From the NCBI GenBank assembly GCA_032719365.1, contig CM064870.1, positions 28,599,066-28,663,065 on the forward strand: a stretch of DNA of 64,000 nucleotides. Direction: 5' to 3'. Below are positions 11,880-22,721 of the stretch, one piece after another (within the stretch, counting starts at the first letter, position 1; each line of letters begins with the position of its first letter). The translations under genes and the position numbers were made by a program. The notes beneath the pieces are model-generated. The model was given only the letters and a program-made list of their open reading frames with translations. It ran no database searches and was not told where the DNA came from. This DNA comes from Prinsepia uniflora (Eukaryota > Streptophyta > Magnoliopsida > Rosales > Rosaceae).

Positions 11880-12275
11880 TAAAACAAAATTGGGACTCAT
11901 GCCCGATATCATAATCAATTGGGTATCAAGCCCGATCATGTAAACCAACTGGGCCTCAAGCCCGATCATGTAAACCAACTGGGCCTCAAGCCCGATTTCA
12001 TAAACTAACTGGGCATCAAGCCTGATTTCGTAAACCAACTGGGCCTCGAGCCCGATTTCATAAACCAATTGGGCCTCGAGAACAATGCCTTATTAAATCA
12101 AATGGACTCGAAGTCCAATAGTTCGTAAATCAAATGGGTCTCATGCCCCATTCCATATTTTCAAATCCAAAATCAATTCACGAATCAATTGGGCCCTTGG
12201 CCCGATAATGTAACTAAAATGGACTTCAACTCTGAGGGTTTTCAAAACAAATGGATCTCATGCCCGAGTTCACCT
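11880..12275 (-). repeat. 33-bp hairpin array of LTR m1, right of the insertion
   Basis: At least six units with GGGCctcaaGCCC-like hairpins, then GGACtcgaAGTCC, GGGtctcatgCCC and GGGCccttgGCCC. It is the second copy of the array at 1-305, with a different unit order and number. Confidence 0.8.
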
Positions 12276-14646
12276 TTTCAAATCCAAAACCATTTCATTA
12301 AACCATTACCGAAATCACAAGCATGTATAACCACAACTCGAAATACGTGTAATTATGTAAATCACCATTATCCCAATCATCATCATAGAAATCACATATG
12401 TAAAACATATAAAACATTTATGCATGCATCACAGTTTAGAAAATCAAGGTCCACTCACAGGCCGTACTAAGTTGCCGCCTCGATTTGCATGTCATACGAC
12501 TTCTCGGGCTAATCACTGTCACCAGGACTCCCAAACCTGTCCAAATCATACTAGAGGGTTACTAACTACCTCATTAACCTCTCATTAAAGCCCCGTAAGT
12601 TTTTTTGAATTTTTAACTATTTTAAAACTAGATCCTAAACCTTCGAACATCCCGAACTATATCGAAACGATGTCCGATCGACAGGAAACCAGTCCCAAAA
12701 TGTTCCTTACATCGAATAGATTAAAAGTCATGTTGACAACATCCACAAAATACCCCCCACGTGTCCCCACGTGCCCCCACGCGCCGTCGCAAGCGATTGA
12801 CCGTGTAGCCCACACGCCAACCACTGTTCATCTTCAACCTTGGTCGAACCCGGTCCGGTTTGGACCTGCAAATCTGGTCCGACTGAACAGTCTTGATCGG
12901 TTTGACAATCTAATTCACCCATTTCGACTCCATTTCCAATTCCGTTTAATCCTACACCCTCATCTAAAAATTTCCCATCGATTCATGATTTTAAAACAGG
13001 AAAACCAAGCTCGTAACTTAGCTTCTCGATCGAAAAATGGACGGTCAAAGTCCTCCGTTGTCTTCGGCCACCACAGGCCACCTCAGGCCTTGCTTCCAAG
13101 CTTGTTCGACTCCTTGTAACCTCAGAAACATCATCCAATGAACCAAATCAATCAACAACCCTCAAATTATGATTTGCCATTTTTTGACCCAAACATAACA
13201 TTTTAGAGAAAACCACTTACTGTAGTCGTCGTGCACGACCGTGGCCATCGGTCATCCGTCCTCGTACGTTTGACTCCTCGTGTCAAAAGTCAACATTTTA
13301 TCCAATATCAGGGGCAAAACAGTCATTTTACGCCGCCGTCCGATTTCGCTCCACTAATCACCGATTAATCTCACCAATCCTTCATTAGTCACTAATTTAA
13401 TCCCGGAATTCAGGACGGGTCGTTACGCAAGGGGCAATTTGGTCTTTTTGCTGTGCATTGGGATATGTGCCTAGTAAAATTGGGACACCTGATGCATTGG
13501 GATTTGTGCCCAATGGTTGTGGGACACTTTTCCCATCTTTGGATGGTTGTAGAACCTGGTTAGCCGCCTCACTCTAAAATTAAATAAGGGCTGATATTTG
13601 TACATGGGCTTGGGGAAGAAAACACAGAAAATAGAGGATGGAGAGAAAACAGAGAAGTGCAGTGTGTGTGATCGTGAACCCAGACCCTCCTAAACCTTAC
13701 CAGATGCCTGTGATGTGGGAAGGAGAGTTGGAAAGGGAACTTAGACGCACGTGGTGGTGGCCACGACGGGGCACGACGACGAAGGTAAAGTCAAAACCAT
13801 GAAATCTTGTTCTAAATTTGTAACTGATGGTTTGGGTTTGGAAGGTTAATGAATGATTTGGTTCATTGGAACATGTTTCTGAGGATGCTAGGAAGCTGTA
13901 GAGCTTGGAAGGGAGGCCTGATGTGGACGGTGGCCGTGGAACCCGTAAAAAGGTAAATTGGATTCAAAAATGGTAAGTTGAGGATTGGTGTTTGTTGTGA
14001 GGTTTTGACGATTGGAATTTGTTTCTAGAGGTTCTAGAAACCGTTTGGGATCAAAATTAAGGAAGAAGGTGGCCGGAATCCCAAGAACACGACGGAGGAA
14101 AGTTTGGTATTTGAAGGTTGATCGGGAAGGTAAGTTAGAGGATTTAATTTCATGTTTTAAGTAGTTAGGTCGATTGTATAGGTTGGGACGATGCTATAGG
14201 ACTGATTAGAATCGAAAATAGACCAAAAACGAAGGAACTGTGGAGTCGAACCACTCACGCCGATTCGGTTGGACCGGGCAGGTTTGAACCGGTTTAGACT
14301 AGCTTGATTAGAGGTTGAAGACAGTGAACAGTGGGCGCGTGAGGCCGCGTGGGATGTTTTTTGGAAATTTTTTAACACGTGTTTTAATGTATTTGATGTA
14401 ACGAACATTTTGGGACTGGTTTCGAGTCGTTCGGACATCGTTTCGATATAGTTCGGGATGCCCGAAGGTTTAAGGGCTAGTTTAAAAATAGTTAAAAATT
14501 CGGAAAAATTACAGGGAATTAGGAGAAGCATAATGAAGTGGTTAGTGACCTTAGAATGTGATTTGGATAGGTTCGAGAAGTTCGGTGATAGTGGATTAGC
14601 CGGGAATGGCGTATTGCATGCGTATCGAGGTAGTATCGAAAATAGT

Positions 14647-15597
14647 CTGTGAGTGGGCTTTGCTTTCTAAATTATGATGCATGCATAAATGTTTTATGTT
14701 TTTTTATATATATGATTTCTATGGTTATGATTGTGATATCTATGCTTTCTATTTTGCACGTATTTCGAGATATCTTACGTATTTACACGTTTTACGAGAT
14801 TATGGTTTTATGGTTTTATGCTATGATTTGATAATGGTTTCGATACTATGATTTTGGGATTTGAATTATAATTTGATTTCAATGGTTTATAAATGTATTT
14901 GAAAAACTGATTTCGATAAACATGAATGATTTTTGGATTTGGATTCGGAATGATGATTTCGGTTTTGGATTTATTCGAAATGATGATTTCGGATTTGGAA
15001 ATGGATTTATGTATTTGGATTTGATAAAATGGTTTTGAATTCGATTTTCTGGATCTGGTTTAGGGTTTAAAGACCCGAATATGATATGTGACGGGGGCGG
15101 GCCCGGATATGTGATTTGGGTTTAAAGACCCGGTGAGTTTAAAGACTCGGGAGTTTAAAGACTCAGATATTGTGATTTCCTCCATAGGCCTATTGAGTTT
15201 AAAGACTCGGGAGTTTAAAGACTCAGATTGATATTGAGGCCTATTGAGTTTAAAGAAAGACTCGGATAGATCCAGCATGTTCAATGGATTGAAATGTGTT
15301 TTAAATGGTTTTCGGATTTATGTGAAACAATAATGGTTTTCAAATGGTTTTACAATAATGGTTTTCAAATGGTTTCTAGATGATTTGAGCTGAGGCCCGA
15401 TATTTGAGAAAAGAAGTGTTTTCGATTTTATAAACGGTTTTATTATCTTGGAAATGAAATGGTTTTATGAAATGGTTTTCGAATGCATGCATTGGTTTTA
15501 CGTGGAGGGTATAAACGTCTTTTCTTATAAATGTTTTTTAAAATTATTCTTTATTTTTGTCCATTCACAGTATTTTCTGTTTTTTGATACCCTCCAG
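14647..15597 (+). other. Structured leader domain of LTR d2
   Basis: CTGTGAGTGGGC (14647-14658) pairs with GTCCATTCACAG (15559-15570) with G-U pairs. GGAGGGTAT (15504-15512) pairs with ATACCCTCC (15587-15595), ending CCAG at 15597. It is a copy of the 2612-3581 domain. Confidence 0.55.
15062..15275 (+). repeat. TTTAAAGA mini-hairpin array of LTR d2
   Basis: Copy of the array at 3027-3255, with one unit lost or rearranged. The run ends with the altered unit TTTAAAGAAAGACTC. Confidence 0.85.
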
Positions 15598-15839
15598 ATT
15601 GTTGATGCGGTGTGGGTTATTGTTAGTAAGATGGAGACATCACACACACACGATCCACAATGGTTTCTACGCACTCTGTGAAACCAGACGTTGATTTTGG
15701 TACGTTGACCTGGGTATCCCCTGTCTGGCTTACGTGTTCCATGGAGGTTAGAAATGTGTTTAGCCTTCTTGTCGCACGTGGGTTAGACGGGAGCATGACT
15801 TGTCCCTTAATCCGAGTGGATTGGGGGTGGGTTGTGTCA

Positions 15840-16263
15840 AGAACAAACCAACAAACCCTCTAAACCCAACCTAAAATTTGGACCCATAAACTAATTTCGG
15901 GTTTACCTGGCCCTGACCTCCTCCGTCATCCAAGGCGGCCCTACCGCCTCCCACAGTCTCTGTCAATCCCTCACTCGTCCTCTGTCATCCTCAGTAGCTC
16001 TCAATCGAACCAACAAGGGAAGGGGGGCTTCAAGTGGTTTGGGTTTCGGGTTTGAATGAAACAGATGAGGATGAAGGGGCGGGTGCATGTATGTGTGATG
16101 ATAGGAAATGCATGAGTGACACTTTTCACTAATCCATTGGACCTAGCAAATCTAGGGCCCACTAAAGATAATAGTCCACTAGTCTCGTAATTCATGCAAT
16201 AGTTACCCGAACCTTCTCTAACCCGTATCTTTCCCGTCGAATGTCCAATTTCGACTTGCCGCT
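15840..16263 (-). mobile_element. Outer minus-sense LTR, middle piece
   Basis: It is the right flank of LTR d2 and the left flank of the tandem element. It ends in CCGCT at 16259-16263 (TSD) and continues in the same element at 42148. The part to about 16178 duplicates 3822-4160. Confidence 0.75.
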
Positions 16264-16533
16264 TGTCAGCACCCGTCCCAAATATCACTTCGATACCCGG
16301 GACGAACCCTGCTCCCGTCTGACAATCACACTTAAAGTACCAAAATAACCTTAATACCACCATAAGCATAACTATCAGACGAAGGAGTAAATATAATACA
16401 ACTGTCAGTTAGAGCATAGTTCTACAAAATGGGCACAAAATCCTACTATGCTAATCTCGCAACGGAAGAATGTCGGAAGCTCTATGCCTCGATTCCTGCC
16501 TCAACGTTCACCCCAACGCTATCACCACGACCT

Positions 16534-17357
16534 GGAGGGAAAATTTAAAACCAAAAGTGTGAGTGGACTAGAATAAATAAATAAAAGTTTCAAAAACAGT
16601 GTATCATCAAATCAGAGTTAAGGAAAAATAATAATAATATTTGTTCCCTCCGTTTTGAAAACATGCATGCCTAACGAATATTCTGAAACCACAACATCAG
16701 CGATATAATGTATTTCATAAACCACTATATTAAAACCACGTCTGATCAAACCTGCTGGGTCTATCCGAGTCTTTAAACTCAACCAGGCCTAAAATGTAAT
16801 CCGAGTCTTTAAACTCCCGAGTCTTTAAACTCAATAGGCCTATGGGGGTAATATCATAAGTGTCCGAGTCTTTAAACTCAATCCGGGCCCGTCCCCCATC
16901 CATCAGAACATCCGGGTCTTTAAACACATATCCAGATCCAGCAAATCCAATCCAAATTCAATGTAAAACCATTTCTAAATCCATAGACAAACTCGAATTC
17001 GAAATCCCCGGTTCGAAGCCCTTCCGGCGTTTAGAACCGTCATTCCGAACCCAAATCCGGAAATCCACTTTTTAAACCAAAACCCGCGATTATAAAAAAT
17101 AATTTTTCATAATCCATTTATTATAATCAGAAAACAATTATAAATTGAAATCCCTAAGTATGGCATCAAAATCCGAAATCCAGCTTTTTCTCGAAAAACG
17201 TGCGAAAATCCGAAAATGCCTCGAAAAATGTGCAAGCATATCAATCACATATAATCACATATAAACATCATTAAAAATCATAAAAACATACTTAAAATAA
17301 TAAAAAATAATTAAAAACAGTTAGGCATGCTTGAAAGAAAAGAAAGAGTCCACTCAC
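16534..17357 (-). other. Structured leader domain of the left tandem LTR
   Basis: Minus sense. Donor-like GTGAGTGGACT (plus 17347-17357) is a perfect complement of plus 16559-16569. GCATGCCTAAC (plus 16665-16675) is a perfect 11-bp complement of GTTAGGCATGC (plus 17320-17330). Plus GGAGGGAA (16534-16541, acceptor side) is complementary to TTCCCTCC (16644-16651). All three helices differ from other families by paired changes. Confidence 0.6.
16762..16930 (-). repeat. TTTAAAGA mini-hairpin array, left tandem LTR
   Basis: Units read GAGTCTTTAAACTC and GGGTCTTTAAAC on plus. Related arrays lie in the middle LTR (26838-27002) and right LTR (36634-36798). One terminal unit has lost its CCC arm here (TTTAAACACAT) but keeps it in the other two copies. 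Confidence 0.85.
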
Positions 17358-18891
17358 GAATCTGAACGAGTCAATCGCGCTCCGTGCGCTCCTCGACCGT
17401 CTCAAGCGTCTCCCGTCCTGTCAACATGCACCAAATAGGGTCACAAATACATCCAGGATACTAACCCTAATTTCCCCAATTTTTCGGGAATTTATTCATA
17501 TTTTAATCATAGACCCTAAACCGTCCGGATTCCCGAACTATCTCATAACATCGTCCGATTAACCCGAAAATCACACCAATGGATTCCTTAGGACATTTGG
17601 AACCAAAACCATGTTGGAAGTTTGGCCGGAATCCTCCCCAAGCGCCTCCACGCGCCACCCAAAGTGGCTGCGCGTAGGCCTCACGCGCCTGCTACAGTGC
17701 ATCTTCAACCTCGAGTCACCTCGAGTCACCCTTTCCTAACATCGAAGAATCACGGCCTAAAACCCCTCGACTTCTTCTTCGAAACAGACGGGCTGTGAGC
17801 CATGTTTTGGCCGCCAGCCACCCAGGTCCTCCCCCGTCACGGCGACCATCCTAGACGACACCTAGGACCTCCCTGAACCTCACTTCACTCACCAATTCCC
17901 TCGACTCTAGCCCAGAGTCCACGATTATTGAAAACAAAATCACGAGAAAAACAGGGGATTCGATGCTTACCTTCGAGTCGTCCACTGCCGTCTGCACCGC
18001 CGTGTGCCACGGTGCTCGTTGAGTCCCCTGCAGTCTCCTGAGCCTCATATTGCCTTGGTTTGAGCCACCACACGGCACAACCACCGCCACAGTCCACCGT
18101 CTCTCTGTTTTTCCCAGAAATTCCAGCCGTCCACCGTCGTGTCTCCGTGCACGATTCCACTTCAAAACACGATCAACAGCTCACTCTTGTCTCTCTGTCA
18201 CTCTCTCAATCCACCAAACTCTTCCACACACCCTGAATCGATCACCCACTCTCAATTTCTTCCTCTCTGTTTCTCTGTGTCGAAGCCAAACGCACGGGAT
18301 CAAATTGGACAATTTGTGGCCGTGCACATTTTAGACGTGCCTAGAACCCTCTGGTTCTTTCCCACGTGTCCACATTCCCATGGACCAGCACAAAATATCC
18401 CACTCCACTCAAGACAAGTGGCCTTATCTGATTAGGCTTAAGGGGAAAAAGACTAAAATGCCCCTAGGTTTAAAATTACCTTTTTACCCTCACACTTTCC
18501 AGACCCGTAACTAGGTCGTCCGACGTCCGATGACAGCGTGCCGCCTGTCGTTGTACTCAGGACGTCGAGACCTATCTAACGGTCCTCGGTCTACGTGAAA
18601 ATCGTATGTCCAAGAAAAAGTCAACATTTTCCTCGATTAGTCAAAATTACGGTAACGCCCTCAATCTTCCGCACATCATAACTTTTTCTCCGATTGTCCG
18701 AATCGGACATGCCACCTGTCTACGGACTCGTGACGTCCTAAACTACATCACGGTCAATGGTCAACACTCTTCCAACCTGTAAATCAAAAAGTTAACTTTT
18801 GACCCACTATTCACAAGGGCAAAATTGTCCTTTTATACAAAACTTTACAAAATTTACATTTTTACCCTTCTCGTAGGTACGGGTTGTTACA

Positions 18892-18903
18892 ATCTACCCC
18901 CCT
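18892..18903 (-). other. Polypurine tract of unit 1
   Basis: On the minus strand it reads AGGGGGGTAGAT, directly before the 3' LTR start TGTAAC. It is the expected plus-strand DNA primer site for reverse transcription. The 20 bp before it (TTTCGGGGACGAAATTCTTT type) are shared with the non-autonomous element at 57259. Confidence 0.9.
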
Positions 18904-21900
18904 AAAAAGAATTTCGTCCCCGAAATTCCGTGAAACAAGTAAGGAAACTGCTCGCGCATTAAGGCCTCAGGTTCCCAAATAGCTTCCTCCACTTGATGAT
19001 TTCTCCACAATACCTTAACCAAGGGAACCGTCTTTCTCCGTAAGACCTTATCCTTCCCATCCAAAATCGTTACTGGCTGCTCTTCAAAACTCAAGTCTTC
19101 CCTCAGTTCAACAGGTTGTGCTTCCAGAACATGTGAATCATCCCGCAGGTACTTCAGAAGCATAGATACATGAAAGACATTATGTACCTTTTCCAGGTCT
19201 GCTGGTAAGGCCAAACGATAAGCAACAGGACCAATCCGCTTTAAAGATCTCATAAGGTCCAATGTAACGAGGACTCAACTTCCCTCGTCTGCCAAACCGT
19301 ACGATTCCCTTCCTAGGAGATAGCTTCAAGAAAACTCGGTCTCCTACTACAAATTCCAAATCCCTTATCCTACGGTCGGCGTAGCTCTTCTGTCGGTCCT
19401 GAGCTGCCTTCAGTCGATCTCGAATCAGTGCCACTTTTTCCTGCGTAAGATCTACCAGCTCGGAAGTAGTCAATCTCCTCTCACCTACCTCGGTCCAACA
19501 CAACGGAGTCCGACACTGTCGCCCATACAAAGCCTCATAAAGAGCCATCCCAATACTCTCCTGATAACTGTTATTGTAGGCGAACTCCATCAAAGGTAGA
19601 TGAGACTCCCATGTACCCTGAAACTGCACACAAGCTAGCATCATATCCTCAAGAATCTGGATAGTCCGCTCAGACTGTCCATCGGTCTGAGGATGAAATG
19701 CAGTACTGAAATGAAGCTTTGTCCCAAAATCTTCCTGTAAGCTTTGCCAAAACCAGGAAGTAAACCTCGGGTCTCTGTCCGATACTATCGACTCTGGAGT
19801 CCCATGCAGCCGAATAATCTTGTCAATGAACAACTGTGCAAATTGCGCCAACCTGAAGTTCTCCCGTACTGGCAAGAAATGAGCAGACTTCGTAAGTCTA
19901 TCCACGATCACCCACACGCCATCGTGTCCCTTCGATGTTCTGGGAAGCTTGAATACAAAATCCATCGTCAGGTGATCCCATTTCCACTCGGGGATCGGCA
20001 AAGGTTTCATTGCTCCATAGGGTCTCTGCCGTTCAGCTTTCACCTGTTGGCAGATCAAACATCTACTGACATACTCGGCAATCTCACGTTTCATACCAGA
20101 CCACCAGTAATGCTCTAGAAGTGTACGATACATCTTGGTCCCACCAGGATGCATCGCATAAGCTGAACAGTGAGCCTCATCTAGTATCACCTTCTTCAAG
20201 GTTTCGTTCTCGGGTACACACAACCGTCCATCCTTAATCAAAGCTCCATCCTCGCGAATCTCAAAGTCCTGTCTCTCTCCAGCCTCGACCTCAATCCGTA
20301 TGATGCCCAAAATGGGGTCCTCATACTGAGCATCAATAACCTTATCAATCAAAACAGGTCCCACGTGGAAACTCGCTAGGAGTGCTCCCTGACCATCCAC
20401 AGTCAACTCTACTCCCAGTCTACAGAGCTCAACCAACAAAGGTAACCGGACCGTCCTCAGGTGCGACAAAGAACTAGCTGACTTCCTGCTCAACGCATCG
20501 GCTACCACATTAGCCTTTCCTGGATGATACTCGATAGTACAGTCGTAGTCCTTAAGCAACTCCAACCATCGGCGGTGTATCAGATTCAGTTCCTTCTGAG
20601 TGAACAGATACTTTAAACTCTTGTGGTCCGTGAAGATCCTGCACCTCTCGCCATACAAATAATGTCGCCAAATCTTCAGTGCATGAACCACCGCAGCAAG
20701 TTCCAAATCATGAGTAGGATAGTTCATTTCATGGGGTTTCAACTATCGGGAAGCATAAGCAATCACTTTCCCATGCTGCATCAACACACAGCCCAAACCC
20801 TGTAAAGAAGCATCACTATAAACCTCGAACTCCCCACTGTCGTCTGGAAGGGCCAACACAGGAGCCGATGTCAACCGCCTCTTTAGCTCCTGGAAACTCT
20901 GCTCACAGTTCTCATCCCAATCAAACTGAACTCCTTTCCGAGTCAATCGTGTCAACGGAGCAGCAAGGATAGAAAAACCCTCAATAAAACGCCTGTAATA
21001 ACCTACTAACCCCAGAAAACTCCTGATCTCTGTCACCGTCTTGGGCTGTTCCCAATTTTCTACCGCCTCAACCTTCTGAGGATCCACTCTGATGCCCTCG
21101 GCTGAAATCACATGTCCTAGAAATCGAACACTGGTCAACCAAAACTGACACTTGCTCAACTTCGCATACAACTGATGCTCTCTTAGGGTCTTAAGCACTA
21201 TCCTGAGATGCTTCTCGTGCGCCTTTGCACTCTTTGAATACACCAAAATTCCATCAATGAAGACAATCACAAAACGATCTTAATACGACCGGAACACTCG
21301 GTTCATAAGATCCATAAAAGTTGCTGGGGCATTAGTCAATCCAAAAGGCATCACAACAAACTCGTAATGACCATACCTGGTCCGAAAGGCCGTCTTGGGT
21401 ACATCCTCCTCTTTGACCCGTAACTGATGGTATCCGGAGCGAAGATCAATTTTCGAAAAGTACTGTGCTCCCTTCAACTGGTCAAACAAATCATGGTAAG
21501 GGATACTTATTCCGAATGGTTACCTTATTCAACTGTCTGTAGTCAACACACAATCTCAAACCTCCATCCTTTATCTTAACGAACAGTACAAGCGCTACCC
21601 AAGGTGACATACTTTGGTCTAATGAATCCCATATCGACCAACTCTTGTAACTGGGCCTTAAGTTCCCTCAATTCTGCAGGTGCCATGTGATAAGGAGTCT
21701 GTGAAATAGGCTGTGTACCTGGTAAAAGATCAATCGTGAACTCGATCTCTCGATGAGGTGGTAATCCTAGCAGCTCCTCGGGAAAGACAACGGGAAACTC
21801 CCGTACCACTGGTATATCCTCCGCCCTCACTGGCGAAGCACATGTATCCACCACATGAGCTATGTAACCCTGACACCCCTTACGCAACAGCTTGCTATCC

Positions 21901-22721
21901 TCAAGTGCCGAAATAACTCCAGTAGGAAGTGCACGTTGATCTCCTTGAAACGTAGTCTCTGGTAATCCTGGACTCCGAAAAGTCACTCTCCTGTCGAATC
22001 ACTCGATAGAAGCATGATGTCTCGTCAACCAGTCCATACCCAGGATAACATCGAAATCCCGTAACTCCAACAGTAGCAAGTCCGCCACTAACTCAACCTC
22101 ACCTACCATCACTGGACACTCTCTCAGAACCTGAGTCACTACCAACACCTCCCCAGTAGGTGTACTCACCCCTAAGGCACAATCCAAGGTAGACACCTCC
22201 CTCTCCGTAACCAGACTACAACTCCGGGCTATAAATGAATGAGTAGCCCCGGGATCTATCAAAACAAAAGCAGTGTGACCAAGTATGGTAAGTGTACCTG
22301 TCACCACTCCCGGTGCTGATCTGGCCTCCTGCTGGGTCATAGCGAAAACTCGCGCCTGAGGTCCTGACGACCTACCGCGCCCTCTAGAACTGCTCGTGGC
22401 ACCACCGCCACCCCTAGGGCCTGCTGCCCCTGACACTGAAGCAGTACTCCGCCCGGGTTCTGCTGTACCTCGGCCTACTCCACCCTCCTGAGCTAACAAT
22501 GGGCACTCTCTCTGAAAGTGGCCACGCTCTCCACAATAATAGCAAACATCTCTACCGGGTCCACCAGTCTGTCTCCCAGTAGAAACAACAGAAGTAGCAC
22601 TCGCTTGAGGATTCGGCTGTGCTCTAGCTCCCCGAAATCCAGAGCCCTGAAAACTGTCTGGTCTGCCAAACCGGGCTCCACCAGCCGATGACGAACCACC
22701 AAAATTGCCCCGCTTCGGGAT
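18894..22721 (-). pseudogene. gag 3' part and pol of unit 1 (protease, RT, RNase H, integrase, chromodomain), broken
   Basis: In sense order: a zinc knuckle CYYCGERGHFQREC (intact CCHC), a protease with DPGATHSFI, reverse transcriptase, RNase H, an integrase with the His-His-Cys-Cys finger and Asp-Asp-Glu core, and a chromodomain ending in GTKFFLGG near the polypurine tract. It is non-functional. The RT active site reads FIDGILVYS, so the second catalytic Asp is Gly (codon 21250-21252). There are stops before that motif (about 21279) and before the RNase H part (about 20743), a short deletion and frame change near 21490, and more frame changes near 19260, 21580 and 21990. A solo LTR (22722-25586) separates it from the first part of gag. 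Confidence 0.93.

Larger units (their letters stand above)
5083..12460 (-). other. Structured leader domain of LTR m1, split by a later insertion
   Basis: On the minus sense, the donor-like CTGTGAGTGGAC (plus 12449-12460) is a perfect 12-bp complement of plus 5107-5118. The acceptor side GAAGGGCA (plus 5083-5090) pairs perfectly with TGCCCTTC (plus 5165-5172). In other families this helix is GGAGGG:CCCTCC, so both arms changed here. The 5565-11592 insertion now separates the two halves. Confidence 0.6.
4899..13427 (-). mobile_element. Solo LTR m1 (minus sense), TSD CAAGG
   Basis: The low-coordinate end is TGTAACAACCCATCTC at 4899 (the 3' end in sense). The high-coordinate end is GGGTCGTTACG at 13427. 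CAAGG flanks it at 4894-4898 and 13428-13432. It is interrupted by the LTR 5565-11592. Its own length is about 2.5 kb. Removing it restores a continuous plus-sense LTR reading GCAAGGGGCAATTTGG. Confidence 0.9.
4604..15839 (+). mobile_element. Solo LTR d2 (plus sense) carrying three nested LTRs
   Basis: It starts TGTAACGACCCATCCC at 4604 and ends GGGTTGTGTCA at 15839. The flanks AGAAA (4599-4603) and AGAAC (15840-15844) fit a 5-bp TSD with one change. It was split by insertion of 4899-13427, which was itself split twice. Without inserts it is about 2.7 kb. No internal coding region is attached, so it is a solo LTR. Confidence 0.85.
16264..18891 (-). mobile_element. Left LTR of the tandem element (3' LTR of unit 1)
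   Basis: 2628 bp. The sense start is TGTAACAACCCGTACC at 18891. The sense end is TGCTGACA (plus TGTCAGCACCC) at 16264. It has lost part of the GC-rich segment near 17720 that the other two copies keep. Confidence 0.92.

Noticed and set aside
19744..20118. Plus-strand ORF inside the pol region
   Set aside because: Shadow of the minus-strand integrase frame; the same shadow occurs at 30037-30258.
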